NCBI RefSeq assembly: GCF_015680235.1
Contig: NZ_JADLJL010000044.1
Location: forward strand, 1-33,938
Reading direction: 5' to 3'
Source of the DNA: Pseudomonas guariconensis
GTDB taxonomy: Bacteria; Pseudomonadota; Gammaproteobacteria; Pseudomonadales; Pseudomonadaceae
Length of the DNA stretch: 33,938 nt
Position numbers and translations under genes: made by a program
Notes under the pieces: model-generated
Told to the model about the DNA's origin: nothing
The model's input: the letters and a program-made list of their open reading frames with translations, nothing else
Databases searched by the model: none
In this document: positions 16,225 through 24,301 of the stretch, piece by piece
Layout: each line of letters opens with the position of its first letter
How positions within the stretch are numbered: position 1 is the stretch's first letter

Positions 16225-16691
16225 TCGCTGGCCTTGAAGGTGGTCAGCTCGCCCTTGCGCCACTTGGCGACCTTGCCGGTCACCGCCTTGAGCAGCTTGC
16301 CCAGGCCTTCCTGTACCTGTTGCTGGGCAGCGAACACCAGCATCACGCCATGCCCCTCGCGAAACACGATGCCTTCTCCCTCGGGCACCGAGACGAAGGC
16401 GTAGTCGCCAACGCCATAGACGTTCAGCTTGATGTCGCGAAAGCGCAGCTCCAACTTGCCACCCTCACGGCTAGGCAATACAGCCGCGCGAAAATGGTCG
16501 CCGACTTTCAATTCCAGGTGCTGTTTGTTATCGACGACCAAGGCATCGTCGGTGTCGATCTCGGCCATGTACAGGCCATCGGGGTTCTGCTCGGTGACAT
16601 AGACGAAACGCCCTTGAAACAGCTTGGCCAACTTGGCCCGCAAATCGCCCAGGGCGAACAACGCGTGGGTATCCAGAGTACTGACTGCCAA
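16221..16691 (-). CDS. Conserved hypothetical protein, probable TTG start
   Basis: The protein has no recognised domain. It is mixed alpha/beta and cytosolic, with a likely N-terminal helix (LFALGDLRAKLAKLF), a beta-rich middle (FVYVTEQNPDGLYMAEID, HLELKVGDHFRAAVL, KLELRFRDIKLNVYGVGDYAFVSV) and a C-terminal helix (QQQVQEGLGKLLKAVTGKVAKW). I place the start at TTG 16689-16691 (156 residues), because GAGGAATT stands about 9 nt upstream. An ATG at 16751 would give 176 residues, but it has no ribosome site and adds a cysteine- and glycine-containing leader that looks non-coding. The gene is the first of a coupled pair. Confidence 0.68.
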   Translation of the reverse strand: MAVSTLDTHALFALGDLRAKLAKLFQGRFVYVTEQNPDGLYMAEIDTDDALVVDNKQHLELKVGDHFRAAVLPSREGGKLELRFRDIKLNVYGVGDYAFVSVPEGEGIVFREGHGVMLVFAAQQQVQEGLGKLLKAVTGKVAKWRKGELTTFKASE

Positions 16692-17090
16692 TGAAGAATT
16701 CCTCGAACCGGTTACAGGCACCCCCAGCCCAAAACACAGGGGTGCGATCATTTCAAGTCGATGTCTGAAAGACTAATAAAGCGATGCGCGAAACGTCTGT
16801 ACAGGCAGGCGATGCGGCAGGCAGGAATTATTACTCTAGCTTGCCAGCCAAGACCTCAAGACGGCTTTTCGGCAGTACTCCCTACAGGGAACGTAATGTC
16901 TGACAACAAAATTGCAGGAAAAGATGCAACAGATAGCGCCGGCCCTCGGCAGAACGGGCCCCGATATCCATCAGCACATTACAGGGGAAGAATATGCACG
17001 AAAACACTGAAATCCGTCGAGAGGGCCGGCGCATTTCTTCGGCCCTTTCGCGACGCTAGTGTAGTGTTTCAGCCGCAAACCAAGTAACGC
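16692..17090. other. About 400-bp stretch with no assured gene
   Basis: This gap lies between the unknown operon and the DksA-like gene's terminator. Two weak coding candidates read on the plus strand. A 63-codon frame (16896-17087, starting MSDNKIAGKD) has an AGGGAACG site. A 21-codon frame (16994-17059, starting MHENTEIRRE) has a strong AGGGGAAG site. They overlap in different frames, so at most one is real. GC content is lower than in neighbouring genes. No tRNA or recognised small RNA is visible. Confidence 0.4.
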
Positions 17091-17121
17091 AAAAAGCCCC
17101 AGGGATCGCTCCATGGGGCTT
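17091..17121 (-). terminator. Rho-independent terminator of the DksA-like gene
   Basis: On the minus strand, AAGCCCC and GGGGCTT form a 7-bp stem extended internally by partial GGA/TCC pairing, followed by TTTTT (complement of 17091-17095). It lies 17 nt past the stop of the gene at 17138. Confidence 0.82.
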
Positions 17122-17137
17122 CTCGAACGCGTGGCGA

Positions 17138-17542
17138 TCAGATCTGGCGCTGGTGGCGGTCGAGCTGCTCGTGACGCTCCTGGGCTTCGATGCAGTACTT
17201 GGTGGTCGGGCTGATCAACAGGCGCTGCAGGCCGATCGGTTCGCCGCTGTCATCGCACCAGCCGAAGCTTTCGTCAGCGATACGGCCCAGGGCCATTTCC
17301 AGCTGGGGCAGCAGACGCTGGTCACGCTCGATGGCGTTGACCAGCCAGTGGCGCTCCTCCTCCACCGACGCGACGTCAGCCGGATCCGACGGGGTATCCA
17401 GGCTTTCGATGGTGTTGCGGCTCAGCTCGATGCGCTCGTGGGTTTCGACTTTCATCGCCTGCAGCAGCTCGGTGAAGAATGCCAGCTGTTCGGCGTTCAT
17501 GTAGTCATCGGCCGACATGGCCAGCAACTGTTCCTTGGTCAT
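17138..17542 (-). CDS. DksA/TraR family protein with reduced zinc site (DksA2-like)
   Basis: This 134-residue protein binds the RNA polymerase secondary channel by family analogy. A coiled-coil (about 20-75) carries the tip motif DPADVA (53-58), equivalent to the DksA acidic tip. The globular end has Cys96 and Cys117 but Ser99 and Ala120, where canonical DksA has its second and fourth cysteines (CDDS...CIEA). So the usual four-cysteine zinc finger is reduced to two. P. aeruginosa has a similar paralogue, DksA2, which works without zinc and is induced by zinc starvation. No clear Zur box is seen upstream here. The start at 17542 has a modest GAGA site. Confidence 0.85.
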   Translation of the reverse strand: MTKEQLLAMSADDYMNAEQLAFFTELLQAMKVETHERIELSRNTIESLDTPSDPADVASVEEERHWLVNAIERDQRLLPQLEMALGRIADESFGWCDDSGEPIGLQRLLISPTTKYCIEAQERHEQLDRHQRQI

Positions 17543-17872
17543 CGATTTCTCTATGAAAATATGTGCATTTGGGCGATTCGGGAGCCACCGACGCCTACGC
17601 GTGGGCAGCAGAATTCTTCAAGCGCCAACCGGCACTTTTTTACAGGGGGCGGCAGTCTAAGGCGGCAAGCCGTGCGGGGCAACACCATTGATCCGCGAAT
17701 TTGAGCGAAATACACCGGGCTATGCCTGCGGGCCGGCCGCCAACGCGTCGAACCGGCTCGCCGCTGCGCATCTGCAAGGCCTGCGTATCATCTGGCCTGG
17801 CAATAGTCGGCTACCGCTCCTTTGCCCAGTAAGACAGGCTTGCTAGGGGGCCGTTCATTTGTGGAGCCGTCC
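17543..17872. other. 330-bp intergenic region with no assured gene
   Basis: This is the shared upstream region of the DksA-like gene (minus) and the toxin-like gene (plus). A GTGGAGCC ribosome site at about 17861-17868 serves the plus-strand ATG at 17873. No repeat, hairpin or RNA gene is evident. No missing N-terminal toxin module can be read here, as no long frame continues upstream of 17822. Confidence 0.5.
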
Positions 17873-20358
17873 ATGAGCAAGCTTTCCCAACGCCCCCAGA
17901 GGCCATACCTCGAATGTGAAGTGGCCATCCGCTTCGACTCACGCCCCAGCCTGTTCGACGTCGCCGCGGCCGAACCGCTCGCCGTACCGGTTTGGGCGAT
18001 CCAGCTGGAGAGCGCTTTTCTCGAGCTGGTAGGCGATCAACAGCCTCGTAGTCCGGGCGAGCGCATAGCAGCCTTGGTGGAGTTTCTGGTCAACCTGGCG
18101 CTGCTGCTATTGAACCATGCTTACCGAGGCATCGAACTCGAGCGCCAGGAAAGCCCCAGGCACGTCGGCTCGACCTCTGAGCTTGCAAGCAAACCGCTTC
18201 TGCCCACGCTGACGAACGCATCGCCTCGACAGATCCTCGACTTCTCCTGGGCAAACGCGACGCGCACGCTCGATACATCCCAGCAGCAGGCCCTCGCTGC
18301 GCTTCGCGTACAGATCCCGCTCGGTTCTCTGGGCGAGCCTATCCCCAGCGGCCCCTTGCAAGGGCTGTACTTGTACCAGGACAGGGCCTGGGCTGCGTTG
18401 AACGGCACGGTCTACCAGGTCGAATTCGACCCTGGGCGACAACGCCCGCGCATCGTCGACAGCAAGGACGGCCTGAGCAAAGGCCCCTGGCTGCGACAGG
18501 ATGAGGCAGGCCGCTGGCGCCTGGACCTTGGCTTGCACCTGCGTGGTGGCATGCCGTTGCACAAGCGGATCGAAACATTGCGCGCCACAACAAGCAGGCA
18601 CTGACAGCATTGGAAAACCAGATCAGGGATGACGTGACCTATCAGAAAAGCCAACGTGAATACCTCGACAAAGCCGCGCGACTGGCTCACAGGCAGGCGC
18701 CTGAAAGCATCCTGCGCAACTACCTCTCCAAGCTCGAGGACTTTTCTACGTTCTGGCAACAACACCTGGAGCGCCTGAACCGGTTCAATACGCTCAAACC
18801 CCTCCCCCAGTACAAGGTCAAGCGCGCCTACGCCCTGTCCCAGCGCATTCGTTGTGAAATGCAGATCCATCAGACACTCTCCTGGCTCCATGCCCCTATC
18901 AGGGAACAGGTCGATGCGGTGGTCGCCCAGCATCAACGAGGTTACGACCTGACCGAGACGGACGTGCAGAGCCTGGGCCAGCGCATCGATACGTTGCTGC
19001 CTGTGCTGGACAAGCTGCTGCTCAACAGCCAGACCCTGCTCGATGGCAGGGAGCAACTGGAGCGTCTGGCCAGCCTCTCGCAGCCGCAGATACTGGCGTA
19101 CCTCAGAGATGCCCTGGTCGGCTGGGAGTTGCTCAAAAGCCCGCTGACATGGCGCTGGGCCCGCATCGAGGCCGGTTTCAACCGCCTCACGCTGCTCGAG
19201 CGGCTCGACGAGGAAAGCCAATACTGGATCGAGCATGGTGGTCACAGCATCGGCCTGGCGTTTGCCCAGCGCCAGCAACTGGCCGAGCTTGGCGAAGGCA
19301 AGGACGAAGTGGCCAGTCGCCTGGTCGCCAGCATCGACCGCCACCTCGGGGCGGCCCGCCGGCAAATGGACAACCTGCAATCACGCTTGGGCCCAGGCAG
19401 CAGTGCACAGGCTACTCTTGAGCGCCTGCAACAAGACCTGGATACCAGCTCGCAAGAGGTGCAGGCGCAGCTCGACACCTATGCTCAGATTCCTGCGCAG
19501 AACACTGTCGGCCAATTACGCAAGCAAGGCCCCGGCCTGATCGAAACCCAGGAAGGCGACGTACTGCTGGGCACTGTACATCCGGATGACGACACGGTCG
19601 TCGATGTGCCGGTGACCCCTCGCAACACCAGCACCCGCAGCTACAGGCTGCAGGACGATCGCTGGGTCGAGATCAAGCCAGCAGCGCCCGCACGTCCCGC
19701 TCTTCCGCACAAACTCAAGCATCTGCTCAAGGACAGCCAAGCGCGCCTACGCGCCGCGCGCCAGGAATTGCAGCGCCTGGAGGAAAAAACGTTCAGCCAG
19801 TACCTTCCGGTCGAGCTCGAAGAACTGCTGCACGGCCAGCGCGACCACCTGCGCACGTTGCGCGCCGCAATCGAGCAGCAGCTGACCCGCGACAACCAGA
19901 CCGACGAACTCAGTGGCGACCGCGATGCGGCGCGGACCATCAAGGACCTGGAGGACCTGGACGCGCTGCTGACTGCCAAGGCGACCGAACTGCGTACCCG
20001 GGCAGCCCTGGAGCAAAAGCCACGTATGGCCGAGCTGCGGTTTCTTATCGCCCAGGGCACGGTGACGATCCGCGTCGAGCACCCACGCACCGAGCTCGCC
20101 CGGGTCAAGGGCAAGCCGGCGGACTACCTGGACGACTACGGGATCTACCATGGCGACGACCTGCTGTGGGTAGCGCATTTTCACTACCGATCGGCCGATG
20201 CCGACAAACGTGAGTTTTTCTCAGGGCACCTCAAGACGGCCAGCCAACGGTACGCCCAGGGTGCGAAATTCACCCACCCGGATACAGGTCAAACGGAAGA
20301 TGTGCTGCGCAACCCGATCTCAGTGGCCGATGCCCAGCAGTACTTCTTCAGCCTCTGA
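17873..20358 (+). pseudogene. Toxin-like C-terminal region (DUF6543-associated), split by a one-base frameshift
   Basis: Two frames, 17873-18604 and 18610-20358, form one gene. The first ends with YLYQDRAWAALNGTVYQVEFD, then GPWLRQDEAGRWRLDL and LHLRGGMP, the motif that I recall closing the repeat domain of large Pseudomonas toxin-like proteins. The second (582 residues) is a helical, coiled-coil-rich tail, typical after LRGGMP in those proteins, ending in HTDTGQTE-like sequence and QQYFFSL. Reading GCC at 18584-18586 and then CAC from 18586 joins them: a missing C in CGCGCC(C)ACAAC. The repaired protein has about 828 residues. The N-terminal DUF6543 part of larger relatives is absent. Start at ATG 17873 (GGAG upstream). 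Confidence 0.65.
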
Positions 20359-20364
20359 AACAAC

Positions 20365-20385
20365 CGGGGCGCCCAAGGCGCCCCG
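20365..20385. terminator. Bidirectional hairpin between converging genes
   Basis: CGGGGCGCC (20365-20373) and GGCGCCCCG (20377-20385) form a perfect 9-bp stem with a 3-nt loop. It sits between the stop of the toxin-like gene and that of the minus-strand enoyl-CoA hydratase gene. There is no long T-run on the plus strand; the minus strand is followed by GTTGTTT. Termination is plausible but not certain. Confidence 0.62.
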
Positions 20386-20392
20386 ACTTCAC

Positions 20393-21166
20393 TCAACGGT
20401 CCTTGAACTGCGCCTCGCGCTTGGCGATGAAAGCGGCCATGCCCTCTTTCTGGTCCTCGGTGGCGAAGGCCGCGTGGAACACCCGGCGCTCGAAGCGCAC
20501 GCCTTCGCTCAAGGTCACCTCGAAGGCACGATTGACGCTTTCCTTGACCATCATGCTCACCGGGATCGACTTGCTGGCGATAGTCGCAGCCACCTTGAGC
20601 GCTTCCTCCAGCAATTCGGCCTGTGGCACCACGCGGGCCACCAGGCCGGCGCGCTCGGCTTCTTCGGCGCCCATCAGGCGGCCGGTCAGGCAGAGCTCCA
20701 TGGCTTTGGCCTTGCCCACTGCACGGGTCAGGCGCTGGGTGCCGCCCATGCCCGGCAGCACGCCAAGGTTGATTTCCGGCTGGCCGAACTTGGCGTTGTC
20801 GGCGGCCAGGATGAAGTCGCACATCATCGCCAGTTCGCAGCCCCCACCCAGGGCAAAGCCCGACACCGCGGCAATGATCGGCTTGCGACGGTTGGCGATG
20901 CGGTCGGCATCGCTGAACAGGTCCTCGACGTAGATCTGCGGATACTTGAGCTCGGCCATCTCCTTGATGTCGGCACCCGCGGCGAAGGCCTTGGCGGAGC
21001 CGGTGAGCACCACGCAGCCGATGTTCGGGTCACGCTCGAGCTGGTCCAGAGCCTGGTTGATCTCGCCGACGATCTGTGCGTTCAGGGCGTTGAGCGCCTG
21101 CGGGCGATTGAGGGTGATCAAGCCGACCTTGCCGTGGATGTCCAACAGGATGGTTTCGAATGCCAT
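20393..21166 (-). CDS. fadB1x: Enoyl-CoA hydratase (crotonase family)
   Basis: This 257-residue cytosolic enzyme hydrates 2-enoyl-CoA to 3-hydroxyacyl-CoA. Oxyanion-hole region SGFALGGGCE and catalytic glutamates Glu111 (GGGCE) and Glu131 (FGQPEINLG) are in the canonical 20-residue spacing; FAAGADIKEM (61-70) is the CoA-binding loop. An AAGGAG site precedes the ATG at 21166; the frame above it continues into the dehydrogenase gene and is rejected. It is the last gene of the five-gene operon. The symbol follows P. putida KT2440 naming of the equivalent operon and is recalled, not searched. Confidence 0.92.
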   Translation of the reverse strand: MAFETILLDIHGKVGLITLNRPQALNALNAQIVGEINQALDQLERDPNIGCVVLTGSAKAFAAGADIKEMAELKYPQIYVEDLFSDADRIANRRKPIIAAVSGFALGGGCELAMMCDFILAADNAKFGQPEINLGVLPGMGGTQRLTRAVGKAKAMELCLTGRLMGAEEAERAGLVARVVPQAELLEEALKVAATIASKSIPVSMMVKESVNRAFEVTLSEGVRFERRVFHAAFATEDQKEGMAAFIAKREAQFKDR

Positions 21167-21179
21167 GCAGACTGCTCCT

Positions 21180-22307
21180 TCAAAGATTGCGCGCAATGAC
21201 CATGCGCTGAATGTCGCTGGTGCCTTCGTAGATCTGGCAGACCCGAACGTCGCGGTAGATCCGCTCCAGCGGGAAGTCGCTCAGATAGCCATATCCGCCG
21301 AGCGTCTGCAAGGCATCCGAACAGACCTTTTCGGCCATTTCCGAGGCGAAAAGCTTCGCCATGGAGGCCTCCACCAATGCCGGGCGCCCGGCATCGCGCA
21401 GGGCCGCAGCATGCAGCACCATCTGCCGGGCCACGGCAATGCGCGTGGCCATGTCGGCCAGGCGGAAGGCCACCGCCTGGTGCTCGATCAGGGGCTTGCC
21501 GAAGCTTTGGCGCTCATTGGCGTAGTCCCGTGCCACCTCGAACGCCGCACGAGCCATGCCCACCGACTGGGCGGCGATGCCGATACGCCCGCCTTCCAGG
21601 TTGGCCAGGGCGATCTTGTAGCCCTCGCCCTCCTCGCCCAGGCGGTTGGCCACCGGCACCCGCACATTGTCGAACACGATCTGGCAGGTGTCGGAAGCGT
21701 GCTGACCGAGTTTGTCCTCGACCCGTGCCACCTGGTAGCCGGGCGAATCGGTCGGCACGATCAAGGCCGTGATGCCGCGCTTGCCAGCCTGCGGGTCGGT
21801 GACGGCGAAGACGATCACCACCCCGGCATTCTGCCCGGAGGTGATGAACTGTTTGCTGCCGTTGAGCACGTAGTGGTCGCCCTCGAGGCGCGCCCGGGTC
21901 TTCAGGCTGCTGGCGTCGGAGCCGGCCTGGGGCTCGGTCAGGGCGAACGCCCCAAGCATCTGGCCGCTGGCCAGCGGCGCAAGGAATTGCGCCTTCTGCT
22001 GTTCGTTGCCAAAGCGCAGGATCGGCACGCAACCCACCGAGTTGTGCACGCTCATGATGGTCGAGCACGCACCGTCCCCGGCGGCGATTTCCTCCAGAGC
22101 CATGGCGTACGCCACATAGCCCGTGTCGCTGCCACCCCACTGCTCCGGCACCAGCATGCCGAACAGGCCAAGGCCGGCCATCTCCTCGATGGCCTCACGG
22201 GGGAAGCGATGCGCCTTGTCCCATTGCTCGGCGAAGGGCTTGAGGCGCTCTTGGGCGAAGCCGCGGACCGCGTCGGCGATCTGTTGTTGTTCGTCAGTTA
22301 CCAGCAT
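21180..22307 (-). CDS. Acyl-CoA dehydrogenase (FAD)
   Basis: This 375-residue FAD enzyme oxidises acyl-CoA to 2-enoyl-CoA and feeds electrons to electron-transfer flavoprotein. It has the family signatures GAFALTEPQAGSDASS (middle beta domain) and the C-terminal QIYEGTSDIQR, with catalytic base Glu361. The substrate pocket cannot be read from sequence, but the operon implies short- or medium-chain, perhaps branched, acyl-CoA. GAGGTGA lies before the ATG at 22307, 8 nt after the thiolase stop. It is 13 nt upstream of the hydratase gene. Confidence 0.94.
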   Translation of the reverse strand: MLVTDEQQQIADAVRGFAQERLKPFAEQWDKAHRFPREAIEEMAGLGLFGMLVPEQWGGSDTGYVAYAMALEEIAAGDGACSTIMSVHNSVGCVPILRFGNEQQKAQFLAPLASGQMLGAFALTEPQAGSDASSLKTRARLEGDHYVLNGSKQFITSGQNAGVVIVFAVTDPQAGKRGITALIVPTDSPGYQVARVEDKLGQHASDTCQIVFDNVRVPVANRLGEEGEGYKIALANLEGGRIGIAAQSVGMARAAFEVARDYANERQSFGKPLIEHQAVAFRLADMATRIAVARQMVLHAAALRDAGRPALVEASMAKLFASEMAEKVCSDALQTLGGYGYLSDFPLERIYRDVRVCQIYEGTSDIQRMVIARNL

Positions 22308-22315
22308 GGCTCACC

Positions 22316-23509
22316 TCAGTACAGGCATTCGACGGCCATGGCCGTGGCCTCGCCACCGCCGATGCAGATGGCCGCGATGCCACGGCGCAGGTTGTTCTGA
22401 CGCAGGGCAGACAGCAGGGTTACCAAGATCCGTGCGCCAGATGCGCCGATAGGGTGGCCCAGGGCACACGCCCCGCCATGGATGTTGACCTTCTCGTGGG
22501 GCAGGTCCAGGTGCTTCATGGCTGCTAGGGTGACCACGGCGAAGGCTTCATTGATCTCGAACAGGTCCACCTCGGGCAGGCTCCAGCCGGTGCGCTTGAG
22601 CAGCTTGTCGATGGCCCCGATCGGCGCGGTGGGGAACAGCGACGGCGTATCGGCGAAGGCCGCATGGCCGTGGATCACCGCCAGGGGCTTGAGGCCACGC
22701 TTTTCGGCTTCGCTGCGACGCATCAGCACCAACGCGGCGGCGCCGTCGGAGATGGAGCTGGCGTTGGCAGCGGTTACCGTGCCGCCTTCGCGGAACGCCG
22801 GTCGCAGCTGCGAGATCTTGTCCAGGCGCGCCTTGGGCGGCTGTTCATCGTCACGAATGACCCGTGTCTCCCTGCCCTCTGTGACTTCCACCGGCACGAT
22901 CTCTGCGGCGAAACGGCCGCTCTTGATGGCCTCTTGGGCGCGGGTCAGCGAGGCGATGGCGAATTGGTCCTGGGCCTCGCGGCTGAAACCATTGGCCTGG
23001 GCGCAGTCCTCGGCGAAGGTGCCCATCAGGCGCCCTTTGTCGTAGGCGTCCTCCAGGCCGTCCATGAACATATGGTCGATGATCTTGCCGTGACCCATCC
23101 GGTAGCCACCGCGAGCCTTGTCCAGCAGGTACGGGGCGTTGGTCATGCTTTCCATGCCGCCGGCCACCACCACCTCGGCGCTGCCGGCCAACAGCAGATC
23201 ATGGGCCATGATCGCAGCCTGCATGCCCGAGCCGCACATCTTGTTCAAGGTGGTGCAGGTGGTGTGCTTGTCCAGGCCTGCACCCAGGGCGGCCTGGCGG
23301 GCCGGGGCCTGGCCGAGGCCCGCCGGCAGTACGCAGCCGAACAGCACCTGCTCGACGCTGTCGCTGGCGATGCCAGCGCGCTCGACCGCCGCTCGGATGG
23401 CGGTGGCGCCCAACTGGGGCGCGGTCAGGCTCTTGAGGTCGCCCTGCAGGCCGCCCATGGGCGTGCGCACGGCACTGACGATGACGATCGGATCGTTGGC
23501 GAGAGTCAT
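22316..23509 (-). CDS. fadAx: Acetyl-CoA acetyltransferase (thiolase)
   Basis: This 397-residue cytosolic thiolase cleaves 3-oxoacyl-CoA with CoA to give acetyl-CoA and the shortened acyl-CoA. Nucleophilic Cys92 sits in LNKMCGSGMQA. The second-half motif GACALGHPIGASGAR carries His352, and Cys382 in the CIGGGEA motif is the proton-donating cysteine. Thus all catalytic residues are present. The gene starts at the ATG 23509, 12 nt after the dehydrogenase gene's stop, with a GGAGAACC ribosome site. The symbol follows KT2440 usage. Confidence 0.94.
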   Translation of the reverse strand: MTLANDPIVIVSAVRTPMGGLQGDLKSLTAPQLGATAIRAAVERAGIASDSVEQVLFGCVLPAGLGQAPARQAALGAGLDKHTTCTTLNKMCGSGMQAAIMAHDLLLAGSAEVVVAGGMESMTNAPYLLDKARGGYRMGHGKIIDHMFMDGLEDAYDKGRLMGTFAEDCAQANGFSREAQDQFAIASLTRAQEAIKSGRFAAEIVPVEVTEGRETRVIRDDEQPPKARLDKISQLRPAFREGGTVTAANASSISDGAAALVLMRRSEAEKRGLKPLAVIHGHAAFADTPSLFPTAPIGAIDKLLKRTGWSLPEVDLFEINEAFAVVTLAAMKHLDLPHEKVNIHGGACALGHPIGASGARILVTLLSALRQNNLRRGIAAICIGGGEATAMAVECLY

Positions 23510-23521
23510 GTGCGGTTCTCC

Positions 23522-24289
23522 TTACTTGGCAGCCATGCGCAGGGCACCGTCGAGGCGAATCACCTCGCCGTTGAGCATGCTGTTCTCGATAATGTGGCGG
23601 GCCAATGCGGCGTACTCCTGCGGGCGACCCAGACGCGGCGGGAACGGCACGCCGGCGGCCAGCGAATCGCGGACCTCCTGGGTCATGCCGGCCATCATGG
23701 GCGTTTCGAAGATGCCGGGGGCGATGGTCATCACGCGAATGCCGAAGCGTGCCAGTTCACGGGCCACCGGCAAGGTCAGGCTGGCGATGGCGCCCTTGGA
23801 CGCCGCATAGGCGGCCTGGCCGATCTGGCCGTCGTAGGCGGCAATCGAGGCGGTGTTGATGATCACGCCACGCTCGCCGCCTTCGTCCGCCTGCCCCTCG
23901 GCCATGGCCGCGGCGGCCAGGCGCAGCAGGTTGAAGCTGCCGACCAGGTTGACGTTGATGACCTTGGCGAAACTGGCCAGCCCATGGGGGCCTTGTTTGC
24001 CCAGGACCTTTTCAGCACCGACGATGCCGGCGCAGTTGACCAGCCCGTGCAAGCTGCCGAAGGCGCTGACAGCGGCTTCCACCGCTGCCTGGGCGGCCGG
24101 TTCATCGCTGATGTCGGCCACGGCGAAGCGGGCCTGCTCGCCCAGCTCACGGACCTTGGCCGCGACCGCCTCGGCATTGAGGTCGACCAGCATGACCTTG
24201 GCGCCAGCCTCGACCAGCATCTGCGCGGTGGCAGCACCAAGCCCGGAAGCGGCGCCGCTGACGATGAAGTGTTTGTTGGCTATCTGCAT
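23522..24289 (-). CDS. fadB2x: 3-hydroxyacyl-CoA dehydrogenase, SDR type
   Basis: The 255-residue protein is a short-chain dehydrogenase like human HSD17B10 and bacterial 2-methyl-3-hydroxybutyryl-CoA dehydrogenase. NAD-binding glycines are in SGAASGLGAA (11-20), NCAG at 85-88, and the catalytic Ser148, Tyr161 and Lys165 in TAS...YAASK. It ends AALRMAAK-like (GALRMAAK). It oxidises 3-hydroxyacyl-CoA to 3-oxoacyl-CoA, between the hydratase and thiolase steps. The ATG at 24289 has a weak GGAAC site and lies 12 nt after the ligase gene's stop. Confidence 0.92.
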   Translation of the reverse strand: MQIANKHFIVSGAASGLGAATAQMLVEAGAKVMLVDLNAEAVAAKVRELGEQARFAVADISDEPAAQAAVEAAVSAFGSLHGLVNCAGIVGAEKVLGKQGPHGLASFAKVINVNLVGSFNLLRLAAAAMAEGQADEGGERGVIINTASIAAYDGQIGQAAYAASKGAIASLTLPVARELARFGIRVMTIAPGIFETPMMAGMTQEVRDSLAAGVPFPPRLGRPQEYAALARHIIENSMLNGEVIRLDGALRMAAK

Positions 24290-24301
24290 GGTGTTGTTCC
24301 T

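Noticed and set aside
17543..17600. Zur box upstream of the DksA-like gene
   Set aside because: The A/T-rich segment near ATGAAAATATGTGCATTT lacks the symmetric GTTATA/TATAAC halves.
18577..18612. Programmed -1 frameshift in the toxin-like gene
   Set aside because: No X-XXY-YYZ slippery heptamer or following pseudoknot is visible; a single-base deletion in a C run is simpler.
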